Shown one piece after another: positions 50,377 through 62,642 of a stretch of 64,000 nucleotides of DNA. Origin of the DNA: Epiperipatus broadwayi (lineage: Eukaryota; Onychophora; Udeonychophora; Euonychophora; Peripatidae); assembly GCA_028023455.1 (NCBI GenBank), contig JAQFVV010000111.1, forward strand, positions 1,987,909-2,051,908. The letters run 5' to 3'. A program made the position numbers and the translations under genes. How positions within the stretch are numbered: the first letter of the stretch is position 1; the number at the start of each line of letters is the position of its first letter. The notes under the pieces were generated by a model. That model saw only the letters and a list, made by a program, of their open reading frames with translations, ran no database searches and was not told the origin of the DNA.

Positions 50377-52240
50377 CGATGTGACGAAATATGCCTATTC
50401 CTTTACTGAAATCAGGAATCTCTCCATTACTATGCTCAGAGAAACCTTAGCCACATTATTTTCCCTTTCAGTCCCCATCCTAAGTTTTTCCCATATTTTT
50501 CTCTAGCCTGCTCCAATCCCATTTACACAACATCACCTTTGTCCATTCTACAGCCTTTATAATCTACTTATCTTTTTCCAAACCCAGCATAAAAACCAAG
50601 AACCCACTTTCTGTATAATCACTTTGTTTATATTTATTCTCCGACAATTCTATTATCCATACTCTTTCTACTTGTAAGAATTTACATTCCAATTAGAAGA
50701 TGCCTAATATTTTCCACGCCTTCCTTACATAACTTACAGACTAAATCACCAACAATTCTCCATTTATGTTTATATTCCCTTATTACTAATGATCGTGTTT
50801 GAACCTTAAATAGTAAACTACTTTTCTTGCTATTATTGTAAGTTAACTCACACCCAATATTCTGGTTACTTCTATATATATTTAAACTCTTTACTCTCCA
50901 TACTAGACCTCCATCTCTCCAGCTCCCTATTTTTTATTAATGCATCTATTCTTCTATTCCATTCTTTGCCACAATAACACTTAACAATTCTCTTAACACA
51001 ATCACCCCACCCTTTGTACAAGTATACTGTCCTAGTCTTTATTCAAATCTTCTGCATACCATACTACCTTTCTCACCCATCTTTTTGCCTGTCTTTACTC
51101 ATAATCTAATTAAATACTATCTTGGCTATACTTTTACTATCCATAAATTGTAATCTACCAAACATTTTCATTTTGCTTTTTGCGTCTCTCATTAAAAATA
51201 TAACCATCCCATTTCTCCTTGAATTGAGGCATTGGCCTCCTTTGCCGTCCATACATCTGCAGCTAAAGCATGTCTTCCTATTTCCCTTTGTACTTTTTCC
51301 AAGTAATCTAACATGTCTTTACTAACATCTAACACATCATTACTATAAGTTAACCCTGCTACTGCCACTTCTTCCATACAATTCTTGCTAAGAAAACACT
51401 GTTAATTTCTTTATCAGTCCCTTTCTTTTCACTGCCTCATTTATCATTTTTTTCTTTCATTCTTCCAAGCGATTCCCAAATATTTATATCTATTCACCAC
51501 ATTTAACTTTATACCCCCCAATCAAATTCTTTCTCTTCTCTTCTCCAGTATTTATTATCATCACTTTTGATTTTTCTTCACTAAATTCAATCCCTATCTC
51601 TTTATTAACCCTTGCACATGTCTTCAGCATAACTTCCACATCTTCCTTACTTTCTGTGCACTAGAAGATATCATCAGCAAATAAAAGACCTGATAGTGTA
51701 TATGCTACCTTGCCATCTATTAATAGTATCTCTACCCCTCTTCCTAGTCTTTCTATTACTCTCTCCATTTCTCCCAAATATAACAAAAACAAAATAGGTG
51801 ACATAGGATATCCTTGCCTTAGTCACACCCCATTTCTAACTCTAACTGATTTTATATTTCCTAATTGATACATATTATAATTATTTTCATACAATTTCTT
51901 AATAATATCCACTAAAGATCTATTCATTCACAAATTTACTAAACTTATCCATATAATTTCTATATGTATAAAGACCATATATAACAGCCAACATGTATTC
52001 CTACTCATATCTATAAGTTGTGTGATTAAAAATAAACTCTCTCCTATACATCTATCTGCTCTAGAATCTCCTTGCATTTCTCCCACTATATTATTTTCTT
52101 CCATCCATTTTGCCATCCTTCCAGCCACCATATATGCAAAAATTTGATATAACACCAATGGTATCACTACCAGTCTATAATTGTTTATGTTTCTATGGTC
52201 CTTACCCTTTCCTTTAAATAACAGCCTCATTTTTGGGTAT
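50377..52240 (-). pseudogene. LINE relic with RT domain (GKGKD-type)
   Basis: The minus-strand frame 52230-51928 reads LLFKGKGKDHRNINNYR... RMAKWMEENNIVGEMQ, the fingers region of a non-LTR RT. It is followed in broken frames by LRQGYPMSPILFLLYLGEME (motif B, about 51770-51835) and SGLLFADDIF (motif C, about 51665-51700). Further C-terminal, about 50690-50760 gives CKLCKEGVENIRHLLIG, a C-x-x-C...H knuckle found near the end of this LINE type. No endonuclease was recognised upstream, so the copy is 5'-truncated. A shorter copy of the same family lies at 36541-36800. Similar RTs are common in arachnids, to my knowledge; that is only a weak hint to the organism. Confidence 0.75.
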
Positions 52241-52456
52241 TATTCCAGCTATCTGGAAATTCTGTCTTCTGTGCCATCTTATTAAAACATGATAATTTTC
52301 AGGTAAATAATCTTTTTTAGCTTATTTTCAAATCCATAGCTTTGTGGATGACAGATTTCTATGTTTACCTAGATTTTTCAATAAACATGATACCCAAATA
52401 GAAGCAGCAATTATAATTTAGTTAAATCCATACTTTAATGATGTTTTTAATTTTTT

Positions 52457-52697
52457 ATTACAATAGTAATTTGATTTTTTTTTCTGCTCATATGATTATG
52501 CTAATATTTGCTAAATATTGTTTTTTGATATTTGATTGCAATAGTAATTTGAATTTTTTTTGGGTCACATGATTACACCATTTTTTGGGGGGTCATTTAC
52601 TAATTAATATTTGCTAAATATTGTTTTCTAATATTAACTTTTTGTTTGCACTTGTAAATTTTTCATTTTTATTTTGACATTTGCTAAATATTGTTTT
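52457..52697 (+). repeat. Three diverged tandem units ending in ATTTGCTAAATATTGTTTT
   Basis: Units at 52457-52523, 52537-52627 and 52646-52697 each end with ATTTGCTAAATATTGTTTT. The first two also share CAATAGTAATTTGAxTTTTTTTT and CATATGATTA/CACATGATTA. The third is shortened. Local tandem array, unidentified. Confidence 0.65.
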
Positions 52698-52870
52698 TAA
52701 AATTTTTATTTTTTTTGATTACACTTAATTACATGAAATTTTTGTTTTTATTTTTTTGATGAAAATTGCAATTTTTTATGTGTACTGGACAAAATGACTG
52801 AAACACTTTATTAATTATTGCATTATTATCTAAGATTCTTTATTATTTGATTGTTTCAATGGTGGTTTTG

Positions 52871-52882
52871 CCCCCCCCCCCC
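52871..52882. repeat. Poly-C run
   Basis: Twelve consecutive C in AT-rich surroundings. Confidence 0.9.
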
Positions 52883-53238
52883 ATCCAAAATAGCATAGAT
52901 TGCATAGAATTTTTTAGATTAGTTAGGATAGAGTACTTCATTTTGCTGTTCTTATAAATTTGCTTTATTAATTCTTCTTACTACTTGAAATAAATATCTA
53001 TCAGCTTATATTTTTGAATTCTACTCAATTTTTTTTTTTTATGCCAGTAGTATTGAGAATTTGTTGTCTATTTGTCTCTTCCTTTTCTCATATAAAATTC
53101 ATTCCTTCAAGAATAATGTAACAAATAATTTAACTTTTTTTTAAAATATATATTTCAAAAACAAGGTAGTAAGATATGAAAGTAGAAGAAGAATGAATTT
53201 TAGATCTTTTTATAATTTGTCTTTATTTGTTACTATTT

Positions 53239-53440
53239 TAATTAGAAAGGACTTAAACTCAGACTTTCAAGCTCCCTACAGCCATCCATTCCATCCCATA
53301 CACATGTGGTCATGTGTATCGATGTGTATTGGAGATAATTTGTCTTTTTCACATGTGTGTGGTCATGTGTATCAGTTGTTTGGGATGGAGTGGATGGCTG
53401 TAGGGAGCTTGAAAATCTGAATTCAAGTCCCTTCTAATTA
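53239..53440. repeat. 202-bp inverted repeat (hairpin/MITE-like)
   Basis: Arms of about 60 bases, 53239-53298 and 53380-53440, are reverse complements with few mismatches (TAATTAGAAAGGACTT at one end, AAGTCCCTTCTAATTA at the other). They share AAGCTCCCTACAGCCATCCA. The loop holds two copies of a CATGTG-TGGTCATGTGTATC phrase. The element is intronic; if transcribed with the hydrolase pre-mRNA it would form a long hairpin. The open frame at 53193-53420 merely overlaps it. Confidence 0.85.
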
Positions 53441-54072
53441 CATTAAGTTTAGTATAGACGATATACATGTATTTAAATGATATTTACTATTTTCTAATTA
53501 ACAGATTTGATCTTCATTAATTGCTTTCAACAAAAGACAAAATATCACAATGTAATGTGGCATGTCTGTCTGTGGAACACTGCTAGATCAATTTAAAAAA
53601 ACAAAACAAAACAATCAATATATAAAGTAGTTCTATAGCTGGTCTTTGCTTTTCTGAAATAAAAATTTTCTTCATAATTTCCTCCTGCTTCTAAAAATAA
53701 TCACCTCAAAATTCATTTCATTTCACAATTTATTTTAGCTATTCACTTATGGATTTTTTTCTTTTTATAATGCCATTCTTCTTTTTCCATGTGTCATGAC
53801 AATTAAAACCTTTAACGCTTGACAGCCATTCTTCTTTTTAACATTCATGACAATTAAAACCTTTAACTTCTAGTAGGGCAGAAATAATCTTTTTCTTATT
53901 ATTTAGCATTCAAACTATTCTTTGAAATAGAAAATTGAAATACTCGTGACAATTATACTTAGGATCATGGAATTTTAACTACAACATATTTGTTTACTGC
54001 TCATATATTAAAATAAGTTATAGTTTATATTTTCATCCATTCACACAAAAATAAAATAAAAAGAACTCTGAC
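53441..54072. other. Intronic AT-rich sequence with a small direct repeat
   Basis: At about 53780 and 53825, GCCATTCTTCTTTTT precedes a CATGACAATTAAAACCTTTAAC phrase (in two pieces). This is a duplicated segment of about 45 bases. Nothing else is recognised before the exon donor. Confidence 0.5.
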
Positions 54073-54221
54073 CTGGTCTTGAAAAGACATATTTATATGC
54101 TTCTATATCTTCAGGAGTAAAAGCCTGAGGGTGTTTAGAAAATATTCGATCAAGGAAAGCCATATCATCACTTTTCAAAAAAAATTCAGGAATTCTGGGA
54201 AATTGAAAGAAAAACATATAC
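54073..54221 (-). CDS. Epoxide hydrolase (EPHX4-like), internal exon
   Basis: A 149-nt exon bounded by acceptor TTTTTAG|G at 54222/54221 (phase 2) and donor CCAG|GTCAGA at 54073/54072 (phase 1). It encodes YMFFFQFPRIPEFFLKSDD and continues through FTPEDIEAYKYVFSRPG. This is the cap-domain segment that follows the nucleophile region in epoxide hydrolases of the EPHX4/ABHD7 group, where FFFQLPxLPE and EDxEAYxYxFSxPG are typical. The first base completes a codon ending in G, most likely the Trp of the usual SWY motif. Upstream exons with the HGxP oxyanion and DWGG nucleophile motifs were not found in 54222-64000. Confidence 0.87.
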
Positions 54222-57200
54222 CTAAAAACAAAAGATAAATTAATATTTAAAAAAGAAAACAACAGAAAATAGTATAAAACATTAATAATACTATCTATGA
54301 TTGTGATGTGGATATATATGCATATAATATCTAGATATTTAATGAATTCACTAGAAGATGAAAGTCTTTGAAAAATGGGAAATAAACACTGTAGTCAAAA
54401 CTGACTATAGATGAACTGTGATATATTTTCTCTCATTTTGATAAGTTACGTTAATATTTTCAAACCACAGGCGTTACATTCCTTTAAAGCCTGAATACAT
54501 TTTTGATGACTAAGAAAATTTCTCTTTAGATATAATGATTTGCATAAACAGAACTATTGAAATTGTTCAGTTTGTCAAATCAAAGCTGTTGTTCATTAAA
54601 TTTATTTATATTCATTAATGCATAATGCATACTATATAGCATACTTATGTTTTATTTTAAGTACATTATAATATGTTCTTATCCTATCTTACTTTCTGTC
54701 TATGACTTGATACTTTGGTACAAACACTTCTGAAGCCAATTCACTTTGCAAAGGGTCTTCAAATCAGACTTGAAATACTGTAAAAATTTAATTTATCAAC
54801 ATTTACTGAATCATGTAAATACAGTATTTTTTACATTTAAAAAAGTGTTTTGAATTTCATATACCAAATAAAATAAGTAATAATTTTTAGCTTTGAACTT
54901 AAATGTGACATGAAAGACATTAGTGTCACCATAATTGGACCTCTAACAACAATATGACCATAAATGGCTAAAGTAGACACTTATCAAGATATTAGAAAAA
55001 AATTGTAAAGGGATGGAGGAGAGACATTGATTTACACAATCTCAGAAAAGAATGTAAGTGGATAAATTGCATTTACATAAGATATTACAGCAACATAAAG
55101 GGAGTGGTGAATTTGATAACTTCAAAAGTTTTGAGTTTTTTAAATGTTTTGAGTAAATATAAAAATTGATACATAAATATAAGATTGAGAACAAAAATAA
55201 ATAAATAAAATTCATTGTTAAGAAAACACAAATAATTTTTTAATTAATGATTTTCTTAATACTTCAATATTTCAGATAACTATGAAACAAGAGTTATCTG
55301 TTTTGGCTACTACAAATTGTGTATGTTTTTCATGTTATTTTTAATTTAGAATCTTAAGTTTTCTATAACATCTATTTATTGTTCTAAGATAAAATACACA
55401 TAACATTGTAGCTTACTTAACATTTTAAGTTTCATTTAGAAAAGAAGCAATTTGAGATTTTCCTTATGAATACAAGGACTTTAGATGTCAGTTTGAGGGA
55501 TAATTCACTAAAAGAAATTATATTACAAAATTCACAAAGCTTCTACAACCTACTCTTTTATCAATAAATTGATTTTTTAAGACTATAAATATTAGTTCTC
55601 AGTTTTCTTGAGTTGACATAAACCATTCTTTCTTTTTTCATGATGGTATTGAATTTCTCAACAATGATTTCATATGTTTTGCTCACTTTAAAATTATAAT
55701 TTAATCCTTTAAATAATCTACTTATATATCAAAAAGAATAAAAAAATATAATGACAAGTATAACATTATTATTTTATATTGAAACTCCAAGTATTCAATT
55801 TCATTAAATTCCATGATATATCTTTAAAAATAAGCTAACATATTAGATTGTGTTAAAAGAATATAGTGCTATTAATAGTAATAAAGAGTATCATTGGATT
55901 AATCCATTATTCTAATTGCTGAATCTTCCTTCAAATAAGGTAATTTAGCAAGTGATTTAAAAAATAATTATAGTGATTTTTATAAGCAGATAAACTAGCA
56001 AAATAATAATGATAATAATAACCTGAAAAAATTATTTTCTAAAGTTGGTCAGCAAAACATACGTAAAAATGTCAGATGGTAGATTGATTCAATACTTTTA
56101 GACAGAGAAAAATTGAACAATATAATAAAAATGGAAATCACTGAAAAAATGAAATATGAAACCAATATGATATCTTAACATAACCACAGTTTTACTTAAT
56201 GTATAAAATAGTTATAAGGTTGCTCCCCATAGATTTATAAAAAATTAAATACTCTTTTAGATGACAAACAATATAATATAGAAATTATCTTGCCTAAAAT
56301 GAATGATGCAATGAAAAATTTTTTTCAGATCTATACAGTAACAGGTGACAAATACATCAAATTCAATTTGAAAAAATGAAATGAACATGCTACAAAAGTC
56401 ATCAAATTATATAAACATAATGGAAAACTATTATATAACATCTTCATACTCAAAAACATAAATAAAAAACATCAGGCAAAAAGGTGAATGACCTCATAAT
56501 GCATTGTGGATGAACCAGCATATTTCAGTGAAACTGCAAATTTAATATTGGCAAAAAATAGTGTTACTTGCTATAACCTGCAATAATATTGGAAGCATCC
56601 TGGAGCACATATTGATAAATATTCTAATGATGTCCTAGATTGAGATCATTAATTGTTCATCTAGCTCCATAACTAAAATACTGTCAGAATAATAAGTGAA
56701 ATACATGCAGTCATCCATTCATTGGTCATCCATGGTAAATGGGTGAGAAATCAGTGTTTAAACTAAATATACATTTTATTTCTGCAATAATCAAAGCAGA
56801 AGAAAATGATACTAGTAGGGATAAGTACTTCAGTTTATTTCTAAATAAAGTAACATGAATGTAAAAATTTTGTCCGATATGGATTCTGTAAGATCTTAAA
56901 AAAATAACAGTCTTTGTAGCTAAAGAGTTGTTTAAGTTTAAAATTATTAGAGCTGCTTTTAGTGGAACTCATCTTACAGAAGAAAATGTAATTGAAAATA
57001 GATGTCTAAAGGCAAATAGAGTTTAAAAAGATTGCATGATGTTGGATTCGTGATAGGATATAATTTGGGTATTGTATACTTTTGGAATTCTTATATATAT
57101 AATACCAAGACAAAATAATATATAACAAAGCAAAATACTAGAACTAACTTTAGATATAAATAAATAAAAGTTATAGACAGCTTATAAGATGACTGCTATT

Positions 57201-58314
57201 TTAAATAGTATTTATCATTAAAATTTTAAAAATCATTCTCATTAATATTGCACATATTAATTTTTTAAATTCTAACTGTAATTACTATTTAAGATGACAA
57301 TTGTGTCATAAACTGGTTACAGCTTTTATTTATTTATTGGTATATTAAAAATTATAAAATGAATTCCAGTGTTTGTTTTAATATATAAATATATTAATAA
57401 TGGAAAATTAATATTAACATTATTTTGTTTAAAAATATATGTTCCTATTGATTCTTTTTTAAAACAAATATAAAATTCTAAATGTAAATCCAATTTATTT
57501 TTGTAGGCATTTCTTATCAATGACCATGAAATTATGTATGTCTTTGTAGTATCAATGGGTCATTGTTTTTTTGATTCATCAATAATTATTGTCACATTTG
57601 AAACTTTTTACTTAAATCTTTCTCTAATTTATAACATTTTATAGCACATTATGCTAACATCATTTTATGAATTCTATTAAATTTTAAGTTATCAATAGAA
57701 ACTTCTAAAATTCACCTTCCATAGCCCAAGCAGGACTGATAAAACAACTTTTTTAATTCTACAACTCCCATTGCCATTGATGGTGAACTGCTGTTGGTTG
57801 CAGTTCTAACTATAAATTATCGGGATATTTTGATTCTTATAAATATAATGCAAAAGTAATATTTATTTATAGTTTTTAAAACTAAAAAAGAGTATATAAA
57901 TATAATCAAATAACAAGCATTTCAATTTCTAGTTTTTCTTTTATTGAAACCTTTCAGATTTCATTAGCAACAGTTTCTAAGAAACAATCCAAACAGACAA
58001 TACTAAATAAAAACGTTTTTCTTTCTTGATACTTATTTTCATTTATCAAACTATTAATATTTCATTAAAAATATTCTCACTAGATATTTTGATCATGAAA
58101 ATAAAAGATTAGGTTTTTTACCAAAAATTCTGACAAACTGTTTTGACAGATGCATTCGAAAAGAACAGTTTAACAAAGATTACAATTCAACTCGTTTGAT
58201 TAATCTAGTAATGTTTGACAGCATTTTTTCTTTTAAAAGTGAATTCTTTTTTTACGATTATATTTAGAAAGTTTTATAAGAATCCATTATTTTAATCATT
58301 AATAATATATAAAT
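54222..58314. other. AT-rich stretch, presumably intronic
   Basis: It probably belongs to the next upstream intron of the hydrolase. No exon was identified. About 54690-54780 on the minus strand has a 24-codon open stretch (FEDPLQSELASEVFVPKYQ-like), but an in-frame stop precedes it and no acceptor fits. About 56250-56760 on the plus strand gives several open pieces (for example a TVTGDKYIKFNL-like piece) that may be an eroded element of unknown type. Confidence 0.5.
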
Positions 58315-58400
58315 AAATTAAAGAATTGATATTGTACAAAAATACTAATAAATCCTGAAATTAAAGAACTGATATTGTACAAAAACAATAATAAATCCTG
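58315..58400 (+). repeat. 43-bp tandem duplication
   Basis: Two adjacent 43-base units, 58315-58357 and 58358-58400, differ at only a few positions. Each holds GATATTGTACAAAAA and ends AATAAATCCTG. The SINE insertion immediately follows the second unit. Confidence 0.85.
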
Positions 58401-58401
58401 G

Positions 58402-58482
58402 TAAAGCGTTGGTGGCCTAGTGGTTAGATCAGCTGCCTTACAAGCAGTTGTCCTGGTCGACGCTTTGACACATTAAAAATAA
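58402..58482 (+). mobile_element. tRNA-Val-derived SINE insertion
   Basis: A tRNA-like body at 58406-58465 contains a box A-like TGGCCTAGTGGTTAGATC. It has an anticodon arm GCTGC-CTTACAA-GCAGT with anticodon TAC (Val). A B-box-like GGTCGA follows, but the T arm is damaged and no acceptor 3' strand pairs with the start. An A-rich tail follows. The unit is flanked by AATAAATCCTGG (58390-58401) and AATAAAATCCTGG (58483-58495), a target duplication with one indel. This fits a short retroposed SINE or tRNA-derived retropseudogene, not a working tRNA gene. Confidence 0.75.
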
Positions 58483-58557
58483 AATAAAATCCTGGAATAA
58501 AATAAGTTTTGTTATGACCTAAACAAACATCCTGCTTAAATGAAAACTTTGATCTGC

Positions 58558-58637
58558 ATGGTTTAAAGCAGTAATAGAATGGAAGACTTTAGAGCTTCTA
58601 GTGTTCAAACTTCTTACAAACTCCCAAGCAATAAAGT
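58558..58637 (+). repeat. Dispersed repeat family Z, copy 3
   Basis: Reads TGGTTTAAAGCAGTAATAG... AGTGTTCAAACTTCTTACAAA... CTCCCAAGCAATAAA, matching copies at 43450-43555 and 45599-45670. Confidence 0.5.
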
Positions 58638-58649
58638 AAATCATCCTCT

Positions 58650-61600
58650 GCATTTTTAAACTTAAAAATAAAAATTAATTTTCGAATAATTTTGTTTTAA
58701 TGTATTGTAACACTGAAAATAACTTAGATCAATATCAAAAAGATATGTGATCTTTACTTTCTTTTATTTCATCTCATTAAAAAAAAAATCATTTGAAATT
58801 GCTTTTAAAAAACGTTTCAAATGAATCAAACAATTGTAGAAAAAAAAAACGTGCAAATATATTGTAACCATTAGTTTCTTCCCTGGAGAAACTAACAATT
58901 GGTAATTTTTTTTTTTTAAGAGTAATATTAGTTTTTAGTAGTCTAAGAAGAACTTTTTTTAAATCATAGTTTTAAGTTAAATAAAAGTTGATATTCTTTT
59001 TTAAGAATAAAAGATCTTAGATCCTGAATATATAACTAACTAAAGTATGTTTGTATTTTTTTTTCTTCAAAATTATAATGTATAAGTATAGAGATGGAAG
59101 GGGGTTGATTGTCTTATGCGCACTATAAAACTTCAAAACAGTTGATTTTACAAAAAATTAAACATAAAAATTAAATAAATGATATTTTAAAAGTGAAACT
59201 TGCTAATTATAGCGATTGCTTAATATTTAATTATATGGGGATAGCTCTTAAAATTTAAAAAAATTATGGAATAAGTTTAATGTTAATGAAAGTGCCAATA
59301 AGTACATCGCTAATAATTCTTATTTATATGTGCGTGCATGGGTGTGTGATGTATAATTTTAATTATAAAGAAAATCTTCAGGTTTTATACATCATACCAA
59401 ATCTATTATTGTTTTCACTCATAAATTTTTAATCAAAGTTTAGTATATTTATTTTTATTGAAATAATTTTTTTTTAATACAAATTTTCCACCATTTTTTT
59501 TTTTTTTTACATTTTTTATTCAAAATGGGAAAATCTCTCAAGCACACGTGGTATGGGAAAATTTGTGCATACTTAATGTCCAGACTAAGGTTGATAAACC
59601 AATTAAATTTTAATATTACAGGTCAAAGAGTAAACAGTTATGTCAGAGGAATGATTGAGAGACAAATTGAATAAAAATAAGCTCATATTTTGGGCTTGGC
59701 CTTCTCTAAAAATCTTGAGTCAAGTGAGCACCTACCAATTCTGCTTCTCAATCTATTGTCTGATTAAATTTATTATTATTTTTTAAGAAGTATATATTTT
59801 GTTGCTTATAAATGGAGCACTAGAAGGTTAAATAGGCAGACTGATTTCCTTTGTAAAATCAATTGGTGCTAAAATTTTACCAATCTAACAAGAAAATTAA
59901 TGCACCATGCTTAATTCAATGCGTCCAGCTTGGAAGTTTCAATCTACACATCAGATAATGTTTCAGGTACAGACTTTAATTTTGATACCTATCCTATCTT
60001 AAATAACTTACTGATTAAATTTGGATGGATAATTGTATTGCAAACTTATCTTAATATTAATTTTATCTGGAATAAGTTATTTTTAATATTTGAATGGATG
60101 ATTTTATTACAAACTTTAGTAATATTTTATTCAGCTTCAAATACTTACTTTTAATACTTGGATGAATATGTTATAAAATATAACAAAAGGCTGAAAGAGT
60201 AATAAATGCCAATTTTATATTTATATTATATTCCATCAAAGACATAATAAAGTCAAAGAACAATTTATACTTCCTATAATTATAATTATTAAAGTAAACC
60301 TTTTGCATTCTTGTGAGAGAATAGCTGTAAAAGAAAATTGAAAACTCTAGTCAAAATAATCTAATAAACGTGAGAATAAAGGAATATTAAATAAACTTTC
60401 ATTGAAATAATTTTCAAAGTATATCATATTGAGCATCTAGTTCTGTTAAATATCTTCAAATGGAATAAGTTTTGTATAAATCTTTACTACATGTTTTAAA
60501 ATATTATTATAAGCATTTATTTTAAATTAAATCCAGGAATAATGAAAAATCAACTCAGTGGATAACATAGTTCTTAAAGCAAGGAAAATTAAATTAAGTA
60601 TATAAAAATTCATCAGGAAATAAGTGATATAATAAATAATAAAGATGAAAAAAATCTGGATCATAAAAGTAGCTATTATGATAAAATGTGTGTTTTAACT
60701 ACGATTTTGTAGCAATAAACATTGACATTTTGGACAACTTCGATAGCATTCTGCGATGCATTTTGTTTTTCATTTTAAAAAACATGTGTTTTCTCTTTGT
60801 ATAATCTACACTTCACAGGAGAATAATTGCCAGGATTGCAGTGTATCAAAAAGAGACTATACGTAAAAAATTTTTTTATCATATTTACTATTACATATTA
60901 TGTTAGTATGTTTGAGTTAAGAATTAAAAAAAGTTTTGACCCTATATTAAATCTGGCTTAAAGTTTGAAAATAATTTTATTCATTATAATATTGCTTGAG
61001 CCCATTTTTTTTATTATTATTATAATTGCTAAGGGAGTGTGAGATATGAAAAGGTTTATAAAATATTGTTATACTTATATAATTTTAAATCAATATTTTC
61101 ACGTTTATTTAATTTTCATATATTTAGCATTTTATTGCTATGCCCTGAAGTGTAAGGGAGTTATTTAAATATGTATTTTAAAATAAAATGAGGCCTATTT
61201 CTTAGCTTAGAGAATTATCTTTTAAGTAAAATTTATTCTTAGTCATATTAGACCAATCAGTTCATGCATCAATAATGATACCTTTTATGCTATGTGAGAG
61301 TGCAAATGACCTCTGTTTGTTGAGGTGAGTGTAGTTTTAACCACCTCAAATGGATAAGATGAAGCATAGCTCTCGCATGATTAAATAATTTCTATCTGAA
61401 AATATTTTTAGGAGATCAAGGACTTGTTCCCAGCTCCATATTTGTTTTATGCTTTGTAAGAGAAATACCTTTATGGTTGTAGTGTGTGGTGTTTTTAGCA
61501 TGCCTCTTATATATGTGCAGAGATAAGTTCCTCACATAATTTATAGCCTCAGGAAGAAGGCAACTCGTAGGTCTATGCTAGCACCAAGAAGTTATTATTA

Positions 61601-62594
61601 AGTTATTCTCTCTTACGAACGCATCATTCTTATCATTACCCAGGAGTATATGATAATTTAGTGTATATATGCTTGTTAGGTCACTGCATACTATTGAAAA
61701 ATAATTATTTGTTTAGGGATTAATTATAATATTATATTCATAAATTGATGTACTGATTAACTGAGCTTTGCTCTAGCTTATGTGAGAATTGATATTTATT
61801 CTAAATTTATGTTTAAGAATTTGAATTCAGGCAAGCAATGCACATCATACCAAGTTCATGCAGAAGCAACTCATAGCTGGACTGGTAAGAAAGGGATAAT
61901 AAACTCATGTTGGGATATGGCGGTAGATACATGTATGTGTGCATAGATATAGTTATTAAAATATATCACACAATAATCAGATATAATTTAAATACTAAGT
62001 TATGGGATATAATAGTTCGCAAAAATGCGTATAAACTAAAATAGTAAAAGTTAGATTAAGTTTTACCATATTTTAAGATATGAGTTTCTTAAGTAACGTA
62101 ATTTTATTATCTTGAAAATATAAATTTCTTAAAGAAATGAGTAGATATTACAGTAAAATTTTTATGGGCTTTAAGCTAGTTAATGCTGTTAACAATAGTT
62201 ATATTTTACATAATATTGCTGAAGCACAGCTTCAGATATAACCGAATAAATGTTAAATGATATATTATGGGTCAAAATAATTATAAATCATTTATATTCT
62301 AGAACAGTGATTAGTCGCAAAATACTTATAGTGAATGTTATTACTGGGACAAGCTATGTATTAGAATAAATAAGCTTTATATGAATCTATAATCATAGCC
62401 ATCTATAATCGTAGCCAATGTAGATCCTTTTTTGTAAATAGTTTTGTCATTTTACATTTTCCTTGATTTGGGATCGCTACAATGTTGACTTGGATTGTAG
62501 TATTTTTCTTTTTATATATTCATTTTAATAAATATTGGTTTTGTTTTTTTTAAAATTTAAACTTGTATCTGGTGTCTTAATGTTCTGGGTGTCC
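58650..62594. other. AT-rich stretch, no gene recognised
   Basis: No exon, RNA gene or transposon end identified. The open frame at 59930-60154 contains internally repeated phrases (LLIKFGWIIVLQT and FEWMILLQT) but no known motif. About 61200-62590 is less homopolymeric than its surroundings and ends with AATAAATATTGG and a GTCTTAATGTTCTGGGTGTCC segment. It could be an old element or transcript end, unassigned. Confidence 0.5.
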
Positions 62595-62642
62595 AGAACT
62601 TCACAATATCAGAACTTCACAATACTAGAATCTCACAATATT
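62595..62642 (+). repeat. Three 16-bp tandem units
   Basis: AGAACTTCACAATATC, AGAACTTCACAATACT and AGAATCTCACAATATT lie head to tail. Confidence 0.85.

Noticed and set aside
53193-53420. 75-codon plus-strand frame with Cys/His-rich segment
   Set aside because: It lies across the inverted repeat and reads both arms; no conserved protein is evident.
58119-58200. Possible upstream hydrolase exon on the minus strand ending in a TG-GT donor of the right phase
   Set aside because: The translation lacks hydrolase motifs and a credible acceptor; it only ends with the expected split Trp codon.
58406-58475. Functional tRNA-Val gene
   Set aside because: The T arm and the 3' acceptor strand are not complementary as needed, and the flanking duplication and A-rich tail show a retroposed copy.
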